From Lachnospiraceae bacterium (GTDB lineage: Bacteria; Bacillota; Clostridia; Lachnospirales; Lachnospiraceae): a stretch of DNA of 34,315 nucleotides. Below are positions 24,042-32,962 of the stretch, piece by piece. The position numbers and the translations under genes are program-made. The notes beneath the pieces were generated by a model. It saw only the letters and a list, made by a program, of their open reading frames with translations, was not told where the DNA came from and made no database searches. How positions within the stretch are numbered: the stretch's first letter is position 1; each line of letters starts with the position of its first letter. The stretch spans positions 1-34,315 of the forward strand of contig JAILRH010000176.1 of the NCBI GenBank assembly GCA_024698345.1. Direction: 5' to 3'.

Positions 24042-24920
24042 ATGCAACAGATAATTGAAGAATTTATTGTACAAATGCATAACACTAAAAATACTTCTGC
24101 CAACACTGAAGTTTCATATAAGAGAGACCTCACAAAGTTATTTGAGTATTTGCAGTGGAAAGAAGTTGATGATGTTACGGTTGAGGATTTGACAGGGTAT
24201 ATTTCCTACCTCAAAGAAAAAGGAAGAGCAGACACTACCATTTCAAGAACTATAGCATCCATGAAAGCATTCTTTTCATTTACCAATGAATTCAGATATT
24301 CAAAGTTTAATGTGGCAAATGACTTAAAGGCTCCAAAGATTGAAAAGAAAGAACCGAAAGTTCTTTCAATCCAGGAGATTGAATTGTTGCTCGGGTGCCC
24401 AAATAAGAATACTCCTAAGGAACTGAGAGATAAGGCAATGCTTGAGCTGTTATATGCTACAGGAATCAGAGTGTCGGAGATTATTAATTTAAAAGTTTCA
24501 GATATAAGCTTTGAAAATGAGTGTATTATTTGCCATGAGAGAAACAAAGACAGAGTTATTCCTTTTGGTAATGAGGCAAAAAATGCATTAATTAATTATT
24601 TGAAAAATGGTCGCAACAGTATTGTTGGAGATTTATCAAAGAACACAATTCTGTTTCCTAATATTTCCGGTCAGGAGATGAGCAGACAGGGTGTTTGGAA
24701 GATGATTAAGAACTATGGAAAGAAAGCCGGAATTAAGGCTGAGATAACTCCGCATACGCTCAGACATTCATTTGCTTCACATCTTGTAGAAAATGGAGCA
24801 GAATTGAAGGCGGTTCAGGAGATGCTTGGACATTCAGATATATCAACTACACAGATATATTTGTCCAAAGAGAATAAACGCTTGAGAGAAGTATATGCAA
24901 AAGCGCATCCAAAAGCTTAA
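24042..24920 (+). CDS. xerD: Tyrosine recombinase XerD
   Basis: A 292-residue site-specific recombinase that resolves chromosome dimers at dif together with XerC or a second Xer. It has an N-terminal SAM-like core-binding domain (about 1-90) and a catalytic domain with all active residues visible: Arg143 (ATGIRVSE), Lys169 (NKDRVIPF), His238 and Arg241 (HTLRHSFASHL), His264 (LGHSDISTTQIY) and the nucleophile Tyr273. The length and lack of extra domains favour housekeeping Xer over an integrase. The next genes in Bacillus order (deoB, nucleoside phosphorylase, carboxypeptidase) also follow here, supporting XerD. No attachment site or integrated element is seen beside it. Confidence 0.93.
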   Translation: MQQIIEEFIVQMHNTKNTSANTEVSYKRDLTKLFEYLQWKEVDDVTVEDLTGYISYLKEKGRADTTISRTIASMKAFFSFTNEFRYSKFNVANDLKAPKIEKKEPKVLSIQEIELLLGCPNKNTPKELRDKAMLELLYATGIRVSEIINLKVSDISFENECIICHERNKDRVIPFGNEAKNALINYLKNGRNSIVGDLSKNTILFPNISGQEMSRQGVWKMIKNYGKKAGIKAEITPHTLRHSFASHLVENGAELKAVQEMLGHSDISTTQIYLSKENKRLREVYAKAHPKA

Positions 24921-25045
24921 GTAAGTTTGATCATAACTATACGTAAATATGTAAGCAAATAAATATTATAAAAAGTATAACTAAGTGAAACGAAAGAGGT
25001 GTGCGTGATGAACACACCGTGATACATAAAAAAGAAATGATAAAG

Positions 25046-25100
25046 GACCCGATATTTGAGAAAAAGATTTTCTGATTCCCAAGTACCGGGTTTCTTATTT
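25046..25100 (+). terminator. Terminator-like structure after xerD
   Basis: GACCCG (25046-25051) pairs with CGGGTT (25087-25092), with an inner AGAAAA/TTTTCT hairpin, followed by a T-rich stretch. A separate GGTGTG/CACACC hairpin lies at 24998-25018. Together they fill the gap between the convergent xerD and DAHP synthase genes. Confidence 0.55.
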
Positions 25101-25154
25101 TTATTATATTTTTAATACATATTTATCAATGCAAATACATAAAACAAAAAAATC

Positions 25155-25185
25155 CACGCTATCATTTTAAAATAGCGTGAAATTT
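25155..25185. terminator. Bidirectional terminator after DAHP synthase
   Basis: CACGCTAT (25155-25162) pairs perfectly with ATAGCGTG (25172-25179). A-run on the left and T-run on the right allow function in both directions; it lies 27 nt beyond the minus-strand gene. Confidence 0.85.
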
Positions 25186-25211
25186 TTGTTGTTATTTAAT
25201 ATTTTGATATT

Positions 25212-26240
25212 CTACAGATATCCGTATACTATGTTGATTAATTCAACAGTCTTGTCCCAACCGAGGCAAGGATCAGTAATTGACTTACCGTAAATACCCT
25301 CGCCAACTTTCTGGGCACCGTCTTCGATATAACTTTCTACCATAAGACCTTTTACAAATGATTTTAATTCAGGAGAGTGTTTGCGGTTGTGCATAATCTC
25401 TTTTGCAATTCGGATCTGCTCTAAATACTGCTTGTTTGAGTTTGAGTGATTTGTATCAACTACAACTGCAGGATTTGCAAATCCTTTTTTGATATACATG
25501 TCATATAAGTGGATTAAATCTTCGTAGTGATAGTTTGGAATACACTGTCCGTACTGGTTAACGGCACCACGAAGAATAGCATGAGCTATATCATTACCGC
25601 TTGTTTCAACATCCCAACCTCTGTAAAGAAATGAGTGACCTGCCTGAGCAGCCTCAATGGAATTGAGCATGATTGATAAATCTCCACTAGTAGGATTCTT
25701 CATACCAACAGGAATGTCTATTCCGGAAGTTGTAAGTCTGTGCTGCTGATCTTCAACCGAGCGGGCACCAACTGCCACGTAAGATAAAATATCTGAAAAA
25801 TATCTGTGATTTTCGGGATAGAGCATCTCATCTGCAATTGGAAATCCTGTGTTTTCCATTATTTTAAGAAATAGATGTCTTATTGTGATAAGGCCCTGAA
25901 GTAAATCAGGAGCTTTTTCAGGATCAGGCTGGTGGAGCATACCTTTATATCCTTTTCCGGTTGTTCTTGGTTTGTTGGTATATACTCTTGGAATGATGAT
26001 AATCTTATCTTTTACCTTCTCCTGAATATCTTTGAGTCGGTTAGTATAATCTAAAAGGGCTTCCTCATTATCTGCTGAACATGGTCCGATAATGAGAATA
26101 AATTTGTCAGATTCACCTGTAAATACTTTTCTGATTTCCTTGTCGTTTTCTTCTTTTTTCATTGCAATAGCTTCCGGAACAGGATACATATTCTTGATTT
26201 CCTGAGGGGTTGGAAGCTTTCTGTAAAATTCAAAGCTCAT
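25212..26240 (-). CDS. aroF: 3-deoxy-7-phosphoheptulonate (DAHP) synthase, class I AroF/G/H type
   Basis: First enzyme of the shikimate pathway, joining phosphoenolpyruvate and erythrose-4-phosphate. The 342-residue TIM-barrel protein has the class I alpha landmarks: LPTPQEI near the N-terminus, IIGPCSADN (about 79-87), RVYTNKPRTTGKGYKG, the metal/substrate segment VGARSVEDQQHRL, PVGMKNPTSGD, and VVVDTNHSNS with the metal ligands. SYIEDGAQ and ITDPCLGW close the barrel. AroF, AroG and AroH cannot be told apart by eye, so the symbol is generic. GGAGGAAAA precedes the ATG in the minus direction, with a promoter at 26284-26311. No T-box or attenuator was recognised in the short leader. Confidence 0.94.
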   Translation of the reverse strand: MSFEFYRKLPTPQEIKNMYPVPEAIAMKKEENDKEIRKVFTGESDKFILIIGPCSADNEEALLDYTNRLKDIQEKVKDKIIIIPRVYTNKPRTTGKGYKGMLHQPDPEKAPDLLQGLITIRHLFLKIMENTGFPIADEMLYPENHRYFSDILSYVAVGARSVEDQQHRLTTSGIDIPVGMKNPTSGDLSIMLNSIEAAQAGHSFLYRGWDVETSGNDIAHAILRGAVNQYGQCIPNYHYEDLIHLYDMYIKKGFANPAVVVDTNHSNSNKQYLEQIRIAKEIMHNRKHSPELKSFVKGLMVESYIEDGAQKVGEGIYGKSITDPCLGWDKTVELINIVYGYL

Positions 26241-26283
26241 ATTTTTCCTCCGATATTAATTATAAAACAATTTACAATAGTAA

Positions 26284-26311
26284 AGTATAACATATTTATC
26301 AAAATCTTCAA
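26284..26311 (-). promoter_or_regulatory. Promoter of DAHP synthase
   Basis: On the minus strand: TTGAAG (26311-26306), 16-bp spacer, TATACT (26289-26284). The -35 abuts the 27-bp tandem repeats. Confidence 0.55.
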
Positions 26312-26313
26312 TA

Positions 26314-26390
26314 AAAAAAGACAGTGATAAAATGTTAGGTAAAAAAGACAGTGATAAAATGTTAGATAAAAAAGACAGTGATAAGATATT
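26314..26390 (+). repeat. 27-bp tandem repeat, nearly three copies
   Basis: Units begin at 26314, 26341 and 26368, each starting AAAAAAGACAGTGATAA; the third is slightly diverged and shortened. The unit is nine codons long and stays open in one frame (KKDSDKMLG), but with no start codon upstream. It lies between the divergent DAHP synthase and deoB genes. From 26391 to 26563 there is AT-rich leader with possible TATAAT hexamers near 26495 and 26505 but no convincing -35. Confidence 0.85.
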
Positions 26391-26563
26391 ACATTTAACA
26401 AATGTATAAAAAAGAATTTTAAGAAAATATTAATAAATTCACGACTTTACAAAGAAACAATTATGTTATATTTTAAATATTGATATTTTTGCAGTATAAT
26501 CTATTTATAATGAACAGGGAAATTTGCATATTTGTTTTTGAGAAACAGAGAGGTGATTATATT

Positions 26564-27733
26564 ATGGCAAAAAGAGTTATATGGATAATTTTGGACAGTG
26601 TCGGAATCGGATGTGCGCCGGATGCGGAAAGATTTGATGATGCCGGAGCTGATACTCTTGGACATATTTATGAAACCAAGAAAGAAAAGGAAGATTTTTC
26701 ACTGCCAAATCTGGAATCATTAGGGCTTGGTATGATTGATGGAGTAAACAAAAGCATCAATTCATGTGACAAGACCCGTGGAGTCTATTTTAAGTGTTCA
26801 GAAAAATCTGCAGGAAAAGATACTACTATCGGTCATTGGGAGATGACAGGAATAATAACGCAAAGACCTTTTCCGACGTTCAAGGATGGTTTTCCAAAAG
26901 AAGTAATTGATGAGTTTATAAAAGAATGTGACTTGCCAGGGGTACTTGGAAATAAAGTTGCATCCGGCACGGTTATTCTGGATGAGCTTGGAAATGAACA
27001 TATAAAAACAGGAAAACCGATTGTCTACACATCTGCGGACAGTGTTTTTCAAATTGCATGTCATACTGATATATATCCAATTGAAAAACTGTATGATATG
27101 TGTGAGAAAGCAAGAAAGATTTTGAGGGATGAAAATGCTGTTGCAAGGGTTATTGCAAGACCTTTCGCAGGAGAGGAAGGTCAGTTTTACAGAACTTCCG
27201 ACAGAAGAGATTTTTCCCTGAAGCCTGACGGGAATAATCTGCTTGTTAATTTGAATAAGAACAATATTCCGGTATATGCAGTTGGCAAGATTGAAGATAT
27301 TTTTGCCGGCGTGGGAATAAGTGAAGCTGTTCATACTAAAGACAATATGGATGGTGTTGACAAAACAATAGAATATATGAAGAATAAAAAGGAAGAATGC
27401 CTGATTTTTACAAATCTTGTAGAGTTTGATTCGAAATGGGGTCACAGAAGAGATTTAGAAGGTTATGCCCAGGGACTTGTTGATTTTGATAAAAGGCTTG
27501 TAGAGATTATGGAATTGATGACTGAGGACGATTTACTTGTTATTAATGCTGATCACGGTTGCGATCCTACTTATAAAGGAACTGATCATACCAGAGAGTA
27601 TATACCTGTTCTGATGTATGGCAAGAATCTTGCAACAGCAAATGCCCATGTAAGGGACACATTTGCAGATATAGGAACTACTATTGGCAGTTATTTTGGA
27701 GTTGTTTCGCCAAACGGAAAAGAGGTTATATGA
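26564..27733 (+). CDS. deoB: Phosphopentomutase
   Basis: Interconverts (deoxy)ribose-1-phosphate and (deoxy)ribose-5-phosphate, linking nucleoside breakdown to central metabolism. The 389-residue alkaline-phosphatase-superfamily protein starts [21 protein letters not shown] with the metal-binding aspartate. It has [21 protein letters not shown] (bearing the phosphorylated threonine), [16 protein letters not shown] and the metal ligands in NADHGCDPT and [11 protein letters not shown]. The ATG at 26564 follows GAGAGGTGA; 28 more codons are open upstream without a ribosome site. It overlaps the next gene as ATGA. The pairing with a nucleoside phosphorylase is the usual nucleoside-salvage operon. 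Confidence 0.96.
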   Translation: MAKRVIWIILDSVGIGCAPDAERFDDAGADTLGHIYETKKEKEDFSLPNLESLGLGMIDGVNKSINSCDKTRGVYFKCSEKSAGKDTTIGHWEMTGIITQRPFPTFKDGFPKEVIDEFIKECDLPGVLGNKVASGTVILDELGNEHIKTGKPIVYTSADSVFQIACHTDIYPIEKLYDMCEKARKILRDENAVARVIARPFAGEEGQFYRTSDRRDFSLKPDGNNLLVNLNKNNIPVYAVGKIEDIFAGVGISEAVHTKDNMDGVDKTIEYMKNKKEECLIFTNLVEFDSKWGHRRDLEGYAQGLVDFDKRLVEIMELMTEDDLLVINADHGCDPTYKGTDHTREYIPVLMYGKNLATANAHVRDTFADIGTTIGSYFGVVSPNGKEVI

Positions 27734-28494
27734 AGACTGTAAATGATATGGAAGTTATGTATCACATCAATATGAAAAAAGGTGATGTGGGAGAGTATTG
27801 CATATTGCCGGGAGATCCCGGAAGGTGCAAAAAAATAGCAGAGTATTTTGAAGATGCGCATTTTGTGACATCGAACAGAGAGTTTACAACATATACAGGT
27901 ACCATAGAAGGAAAGAAAGTTTCTGTTACGTCAACAGGAATAGGAGGTCCTTCAGCGGCCATTGCAATGGAAGAACTTGCTAAGTTAGGAGTTCACACCT
28001 TCATTAGAATAGGTACATGCGGAGGCATTAATCTCAAAGTTAAATCCGGTGACAGTGTCATTGCAAATGCTGCCATAAGGCATGAAGGAACAAGTAGGGA
28101 ATATGCGCCTATTGAGTATCCTGCGGTATCTGATTTTGAAGTGACAAGAGCACTTGTGGATGCATGCAGAGAACTTGGTAAGAATTATCATTGCGGAGTG
28201 GTTCAGTGCAAAGATTCTTTTTACGGACAGCACAGCCCTGAAGTGATGCCGGTTTCTTATGACCTTCTCAACAAATGGGAGGCATGGAAGCGATTGGGAG
28301 TTCTTGCAAGTGAGATGGAGTCGGCAGCTTTATTTACTGTTGCAGCCAGACTTGGGGTCAGATGTGGTGCTGTTTTCAATGTTGTTTGGAATCAGGAAAG
28401 AAAAGCACTGGGGTATGAAGAAGAGGATTGCCTTGATACGGACAGTTCTATTCAGGTTGCAGTTGAGGCAATTAAGAAATTAATCGAGGAATAA
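27730..28494 (+). CDS. udp: Nucleoside phosphorylase, uridine-phosphorylase-like
   Basis: A 254-residue NP-1 family phosphorylase that splits nucleosides with phosphate to give ribose-1-phosphate, the substrate of the upstream deoB product. Landmarks are LPGDPGR (about 26-32, phosphate loop), [28 protein letters not shown] (93-100) and [11 protein letters not shown], whose MES triad binds the ribose. The [14 protein letters not shown] block favours uridine phosphorylase over trimeric or hexameric purine enzymes, but a broader pyrimidine or purine range is possible. Its ATG overlaps the deoB stop by 4 nt, so translation is coupled. The LtaS-like gene begins 3 nt after its stop. Confidence 0.85.
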   Translation: MKTVNDMEVMYHINMKKGDVGEYCILPGDPGRCKKIAEYFEDAHFVTSNREFTTYTGTIEGKKVSVTSTGIGGPSAAIAMEELAKLGVHTFIRIGTCGGINLKVKSGDSVIANAAIRHEGTSREYAPIEYPAVSDFEVTRALVDACRELGKNYHCGVVQCKDSFYGQHSPEVMPVSYDLLNKWEAWKRLGVLASEMESAALFTVAARLGVRCGAVFNVVWNQERKALGYEEEDCLDTDSSIQVAVEAIKKLIEE

Positions 28495-28497
28495 ACA

Positions 28498-30663
28498 ATG
28501 TTTAAGAATAAAAAGATAAAAGAATTATTTTTCAATATAAAAAATACTGTTCGGGATAATTTTAAACAATACAAGGACATATTTAAAAAAACATATAATA
28601 AACAGATTGTGTATATGTATTTGTTTGATGCCATTATTGTTACGTTGATAATTGAGATGCTTGCAAGACATTCTTTTGCAAAGGGAATATACTATCTGAT
28701 TTCATCACCATATGTTCTTCTCTGTAATGCGATGATTGTTCTTATGACATTATCTGTAACATTGTTGATTAGAAGACGTATTTTCGGTATGGCAGTTATT
28801 TCTATCATATGGATTATATTTGGCGTGGCAAACAGTGTATTGCTTTCATACAGAGTTACTCCGTTTACAGCTGTTGATCTTATGCTGATAGACAGTGCAA
28901 TTTCAATTATGAATAAATATGTAAGTCCGCCAATGATAGTTCTCATTATAGTGCTTGCTATCGGTGCAGTTGTGGGGCTTGTATATATATGGAAGAAAAT
29001 TCCTAAGATTGACCATAAGATAAATATTGTTAAGACAGCGGGAATTATTGCTCTTGTGTATGCAATTGCCCTAGGATCCATTAATCTTGGAATAAGTGCT
29101 GATCTTTTGGCCACAAAGTTTGGTAATCTTGCTGACAGTTATAGGGAATTTGGTTTTGTTTATTGCTTTGTAAATAGTCTGATAAATACAGGGATTGATA
29201 AGCCTCAGGATTATTCTGACGAGAAGATAAAAAGTATAAAGGATGAGACTAAAGAGCATACAAAGGAAGAAGAAATAAAAAAAACACCTAACCTTATCTT
29301 CCTTCAGTTAGAATCTTTCTTTGATGTAAACAATATGAAAAATCTTAAGTTTTCAGAGAATCCATTGCCTTATTATACAGAATTAAAAGAAAAATTTCCT
29401 CATGGATATATGGATGTTCCAATTGTTGGAGCAGGAACTGTTAATACTGAGTTTGAGGTTATGACAGGTATGAATCTTGATGATTTTGGTCCGGGAGAAT
29501 ATCCATTCAAGACAGTTCTCAAGGAGAAAACATGTGAAAGCATATGTTATAATCTGAAAAATTACGGATATAAATGTCATGCTATACACAATAATACAGC
29601 AACTTTTTATAGTAGAAATCTTGTTTTCAGTAATCTCGGATATGACACATTTACTTCGGTAGAAACTATGAATGTTGAAGAGAGAACACCTATGGGATGG
29701 GCAAAAGATAAGTATCTTACCCAGTATATCATGCAGGCGCTCAAATCCAGCAAGAAACAGCAGGATTATATTTACACCATTTCTGTTCAGGGACATGGAA
29801 GTTATCCTTCTCATGAGGGAGATTTTCCAATCAAAGTCGAAGGCATTGATGATGTGGCAAGAAAAAATTCATTTGAATATTATGTGAGTCAGATTAATGA
29901 GATGGATGCATTTCTGAAAGAACTTACCGGTGAATTAAGTACTTTGAAAGAAGATACTGTACTCGTGTTGTATGGAGATCACCTTCCAAGCCTTGGTATC
30001 ACGGAAGAAGAACTTGTTGATGGAGATGTTTTTAAGGAAGAATATATTATCTGGAGTAATTTTGACGCGGGATTTGAGAATGAAGATATTGAGGCGTTCC
30101 AAATGCAGTCTAAGATATTGAGTCAGTTTAATATGGATGCAGGTGATATTAATAAATATACACAGAAACACAGACTTGACGAAGATCAGGATGAGTATTT
30201 GGAAGGACTTAAAAATCTGGAGTATGATATGCTTTATGGCGACAATCTCATTTATGAGGGAGAAAATCCGTACAAGGGTACAGATATCCAGTTCGGTCTG
30301 AAAAAAGTTATCTTCAGATCTATAAATCCGACTTTGGCTGAGGATGGAAAGATATATATTTATGGAAGTAATTTTACTCAGTATAGTCGTGTCTTTGTTA
30401 ATGATAAGAAACTTGAAACTGAGTTTGTGGACCCAAGTACACTGATTGTTTATTATCCGGAGTTGGAAATCGGTGATTCCTTCCTTGTAAAACAGCAGAA
30501 TTCAGACAGTCATGTCTTGATTGTGACGGATTCAATTGTTTATGAGGATGAGAACAATGAGGAAGATTCTGATGATAAAATGCATGAAGAAACCTCGGCA
30601 GTTGAGGAATCAAGTGGCGAAACTGAAGAAGTAACAAAGAAACACAAAAAGAAAAAGGAATAA
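28498..30663 (+). CDS. LTA-synthase-family sulfatase-fold membrane protein with C-terminal TIG-like domain
   Basis: A 721-residue membrane enzyme of the LtaS/phosphoglycerol-transferase family. About five membrane helices lie between residues 36 and 200. An extracellular sulfatase-fold domain follows from PNLIFLQLESFFD (metal-binding Glu272), with the nucleophile threonine in VGAGTVNTEFEVMTGM (Thr314), SVQGHGSYPS and the metal ligands in LVLYGDHLPSLG. Unlike ordinary LtaS, it extends about 120 residues: a TIG/IPT-like beta domain (FRSINPTLAEDGKIYIYGSN to about 690), then an acidic stretch and a lysine-rich end (KKHKKKKE). It probably transfers glycerol-phosphate groups to a surface polymer. 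It sits 3 nt after the nucleoside phosphorylase with GAGGAA as ribosome site, an unexpected operon partner. A strong terminator follows. Confidence 0.85.
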   Translation: MFKNKKIKELFFNIKNTVRDNFKQYKDIFKKTYNKQIVYMYLFDAIIVTLIIEMLARHSFAKGIYYLISSPYVLLCNAMIVLMTLSVTLLIRRRIFGMAVISIIWIIFGVANSVLLSYRVTPFTAVDLMLIDSAISIMNKYVSPPMIVLIIVLAIGAVVGLVYIWKKIPKIDHKINIVKTAGIIALVYAIALGSINLGISADLLATKFGNLADSYREFGFVYCFVNSLINTGIDKPQDYSDEKIKSIKDETKEHTKEEEIKKTPNLIFLQLESFFDVNNMKNLKFSENPLPYYTELKEKFPHGYMDVPIVGAGTVNTEFEVMTGMNLDDFGPGEYPFKTVLKEKTCESICYNLKNYGYKCHAIHNNTATFYSRNLVFSNLGYDTFTSVETMNVEERTPMGWAKDKYLTQYIMQALKSSKKQQDYIYTISVQGHGSYPSHEGDFPIKVEGIDDVARKNSFEYYVSQINEMDAFLKELTGELSTLKEDTVLVLYGDHLPSLGITEEELVDGDVFKEEYIIWSNFDAGFENEDIEAFQMQSKILSQFNMDAGDINKYTQKHRLDEDQDEYLEGLKNLEYDMLYGDNLIYEGENPYKGTDIQFGLKKVIFRSINPTLAEDGKIYIYGSNFTQYSRVFVNDKKLETEFVDPSTLIVYYPELEIGDSFLVKQQNSDSHVLIVTDSIVYEDENNEEDSDDKMHEETSAVEESSGETEEVTKKHKKKKE

Positions 30664-30672
30664 ATATAAATG

Positions 30673-30713
30673 ACTCTCACTACAATATAATAAAAGAGTA
30701 GTGAGAGTTTTTT
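30673..30713 (+). terminator. Rho-independent terminator after the LtaS-like gene
   Basis: ACTCTCACTAC (30673-30683) pairs perfectly with GTAGTGAGAGT (30698-30708), followed by TTTTTT. The ATG of the carboxypeptidase pseudogene begins at the very next base after the T-run. Confidence 0.93.
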
Positions 30714-31467
30714 ATGGTTAAAAAATGTGTCGTGATGTGGCTGACTGTATTGTTGGTGGTTTTTAATCCATTTCAGATTTGTGGGAGTGGGTATAATCAT
30801 TCGGAAATGAATCAAAATCGAGTGGTTCAAAGTGGCGCGATTAAAAATGACATGACGCAGAATAATATGTTGCACAATAATGTGTCACAAAATAATGACT
30901 TTGATTTTGATTTATGATGCTCTTGCAAATGGAAAAATAAGCAAGGAAGATTTGGTTACAACCAATTCTTATGCAAAAAGTATGGGTGGATCACAGGTGT
31001 TTCTTGAAGAAGGAGAAAAACAGACTGTTGAGACAATGATAAAGTGTATTGTAATAGCTTCCGGAAATGATGCAGCTGTTGCAATGGCTGAACATATAGC
31101 CGGGTCGGAACAGAAATTTGTTGAGTTGATGAATAAACGCTCAATAAAAATAGGAATGAATGACACCCATTTTGAGGATTGCACCGGACTTACAGATTCA
31201 GATAATCATTATTCCTGCGCAAGAGATGTGGCGGTAATGAGCAGGGAACTTGTTGTGAAATATCCGGATATTCTAAAGTACTCCTCAATCTGGATGGAAA
31301 CAATTATTCACAGCACAGACAAAGGGCAAAAAGTGGGGCGGATTGAGTATTATATTGGAAATAAACAAATTGGTGAAGTGGATTTGATATCCTGTGAAAA
31401 TGTAAAAAAAGCACATTTTGTGTATGTTTTTTTCAAAATAATACAATATATTGTGGCAATGATGTAA
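30714..31467 (+). pseudogene. Decayed D-Ala-D-Ala carboxypeptidase (DacF/PBP5 family)
   Basis: Remains of a secreted penicillin-binding protein. The first part (30714-30917) encodes a signal peptide (KKCVVMWLTVLLVVFNPFQICG) and an Asn-rich linker, then stops. The conserved domain resumes in another frame from about 30886: KIMTLILIYDALANGK, GGSQVFLEEGE, the SxN motif in ASGNDAAVAMAEH, and DNHYSCARDVAVMSREL. The segment that should carry the catalytic SxxK serine is missing at the first junction. At about 31321-31332 the sequence jumps from HSTDKG straight to QKVGRIEYYIGNKQIG of the C-terminal domain, so the KTG motif and its strand are gone too. The ATG directly abuts a terminator T-run and has no ribosome site. 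It cannot be an active carboxypeptidase. An intact relative lies at 32963. Confidence 0.85.
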
Positions 31468-31474
31468 TAAACCA

Positions 31475-31503
31475 TTGAAAAAAACAGTTTTTTTATGTAA
31501 AAT
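31475..31503 (+). promoter_or_regulatory. Sigma-A promoter of scpA-scpB
   Basis: TTGAAA at 31475-31480, 17-bp spacer, TAAAAT at 31498-31503, about 48 nt before the scpA ATG. Confidence 0.7.
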
Positions 31504-31550
31504 TGAAAAGTCGGAAAAAATCATTTATTTTGTCAGAAAGGAAGTCTGAG

Positions 31551-32288
31551 ATGGATTTAGCTGTAAAGCTTGAAGTATTTGAAGGTCCCTTGGATCTTTT
31601 GCTTCATCTTATAGATAAAAACAAAGTTGATATATATGATATTCCAATAGTTGAGATTACAAAACAATATATGGAATATGTTGATGCAATGGACAAAGAT
31701 GATCTGAATCTTGTCAGTGAATTTCTTGTTATGGCAGCAACCCTTGTTGATATCAAGTGCAAGATGCTTCTTCCAAAAGAGGTAAATGAAGAAGGCGAGG
31801 AGATAGATCCAAGAGAGGAACTTGTTGCAAAACTTATAGAATATAAGATGTACAAATATGCGGCAATTGAACTTAGAGACCGACAGTTATATGCGGGCAA
31901 ATCATTGTATAAGGAGCCAACAATTCCTGATGAAGTTCTTAAGTACAGACCTCCGGTTAATCTGGATGAGATTTTGGAAGGAATGGATTTAAAGAAACTC
32001 AACGAAGTATTCCAGATGGTACTCAAAAGACAGGTTGACAAGATTGACCCGATAAGAAGTAAGTTTGGAAAGATTGAGATGGAAGAAGTCAGCCTTACAG
32101 ACAAGATTGATTATGTAAAGCATTATACAAGAGAGAGACGAAACTGCAGTTTTAAGCAGATGCTCGAAACACAAAAATCAAAGATGAATGTTATTGTTAC
32201 TTTCCTGGCAGTTTTAGAACTGATTAAAAATGGTGTTATCACAGTGCGTCAGGAGAGAACATTTGATGATATATACATATCAGCATAA
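31551..32288 (+). CDS. scpA: Segregation and condensation protein A
   Basis: The kleisin subunit of the bacterial SMC condensin, bridging the SMC heads and binding ScpB. The 245-residue protein begins LAVKLEVFEGPLDLLLHLI, the N-terminal helical domain that contacts the SMC neck, followed by KVDIYDIPIVEITKQYMEYV and ATLVDIKCKMLLPKE. A charged linker and the C-terminal winged-helix segment (VTFLAVLELIKNGVITVRQE) complete it. AAAGGAAG precedes the ATG at 31551; the open frame extends 16 codons further back across promoter sequence. It is followed 34 nt later by scpB, the normal order. Confidence 0.95.
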   Translation: MDLAVKLEVFEGPLDLLLHLIDKNKVDIYDIPIVEITKQYMEYVDAMDKDDLNLVSEFLVMAATLVDIKCKMLLPKEVNEEGEEIDPREELVAKLIEYKMYKYAAIELRDRQLYAGKSLYKEPTIPDEVLKYRPPVNLDEILEGMDLKKLNEVFQMVLKRQVDKIDPIRSKFGKIEMEEVSLTDKIDYVKHYTRERRNCSFKQMLETQKSKMNVIVTFLAVLELIKNGVITVRQERTFDDIYISA

Positions 32289-32322
32289 ATAATATCTCGA
32301 TAGATGTGAAGAGGAGATAGTC

Positions 32323-32892
32323 GTGGGAAAAATTAATTATGAAGCGGCAATAGAAGCTATTTTGTTTACTATGGGTGAATCAGTGGAAATAGATAAGATA
32401 GCGGTTGCGCTTGATATAAAAAAGAAAGATGTTGTTAAAATAGTAAACGGATTAAAAGAAAAGTTGGATAATGAAGACAGAGGAATAAGGATAATAGAAC
32501 TTGAGAATGCGTATCAGCTTTGCACAAAACCTGAGATGTATGACATTCTTATCAAAATCGCAAAACAGCCAAAGCGTCAGATCCTAACAGAAGTGCTTAT
32601 GGAAACATTGTCAATTGTTGCATATAAACAGCCTATTACAAAAGGTGAAATAGAGCGAATCAGGGGCGTGAAGTGTGATCACGCAGTTAACAAACTTGTT
32701 GAGTATGATTTGATTGAGGAAGTAGGAAGACTGGATGTCCCGGGAAGACCTATTCTGTTTGGAACCACAGAAGAGTTTTTGAGAAGATTTGGTGTTGATT
32801 CATCTGATAATCTTCCTGATATTGATTTAGACAAAATTGAAGAATTTAAGATAGAAGCTGAGCAGGAAGTTGCTATCAGATCAAATGATTAA
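32323..32892 (+). CDS. scpB: Segregation and condensation protein B
   Basis: The accessory subunit of SMC-ScpAB, a dimer of tandem winged helices that binds the middle of ScpA. The 189-residue protein shows the family blocks AAIEAILFTMGESVEIDKIA at the N-terminus, YQLCTKPEMYDIL, LSIVAYKQPITKGEIERIRGVKCDHAV and LVEYDLIEEVGRLDVPGRPILFGTTEEFLRRFG. The start is a GTG following GAGGAGAT. A terminator hairpin begins 3 nt after its stop codon, so the scpAB transcript should end there. Confidence 0.95.
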   Translation: MGKINYEAAIEAILFTMGESVEIDKIAVALDIKKKDVVKIVNGLKEKLDNEDRGIRIIELENAYQLCTKPEMYDILIKIAKQPKRQILTEVLMETLSIVAYKQPITKGEIERIRGVKCDHAVNKLVEYDLIEEVGRLDVPGRPILFGTTEEFLRRFGVDSSDNLPDIDLDKIEEFKIEAEQEVAIRSND

Positions 32893-32894
32893 GG

Positions 32895-32938
32895 AGCAGT
32901 TGAAAAGTGGGAAACTCCCCCGTTTTTCAACTGCTTTT
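32895..32938 (+). terminator. Rho-independent terminator after scpB
   Basis: AGCAGTTGAAAA (32895-32906) pairs perfectly with TTTTCAACTGCT (32924-32935), with an inner GGG/CCC pairing and a closing TTTT. It separates scpB from the carboxypeptidase gene and argues against any start for that gene upstream of it. Confidence 0.9.
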
Positions 32939-32962
32939 AAAGTTGTTAGGGGAGGTGGTTTT

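Noticed and set aside
24042-24920. Tyrosine recombinase as the integrase of a mobile element
   Set aside because: Length, motif set and gene order fit housekeeping XerD; no attachment repeats, tRNA gene or phage-like genes are adjacent.
26798-27445. Long minus-strand ORF of 215 codons opposite deoB
   Set aside because: Antisense shadow of a clearly identified gene; no ribosome site, and the translated sequence is cysteine/phenylalanine-rich without domain motifs.
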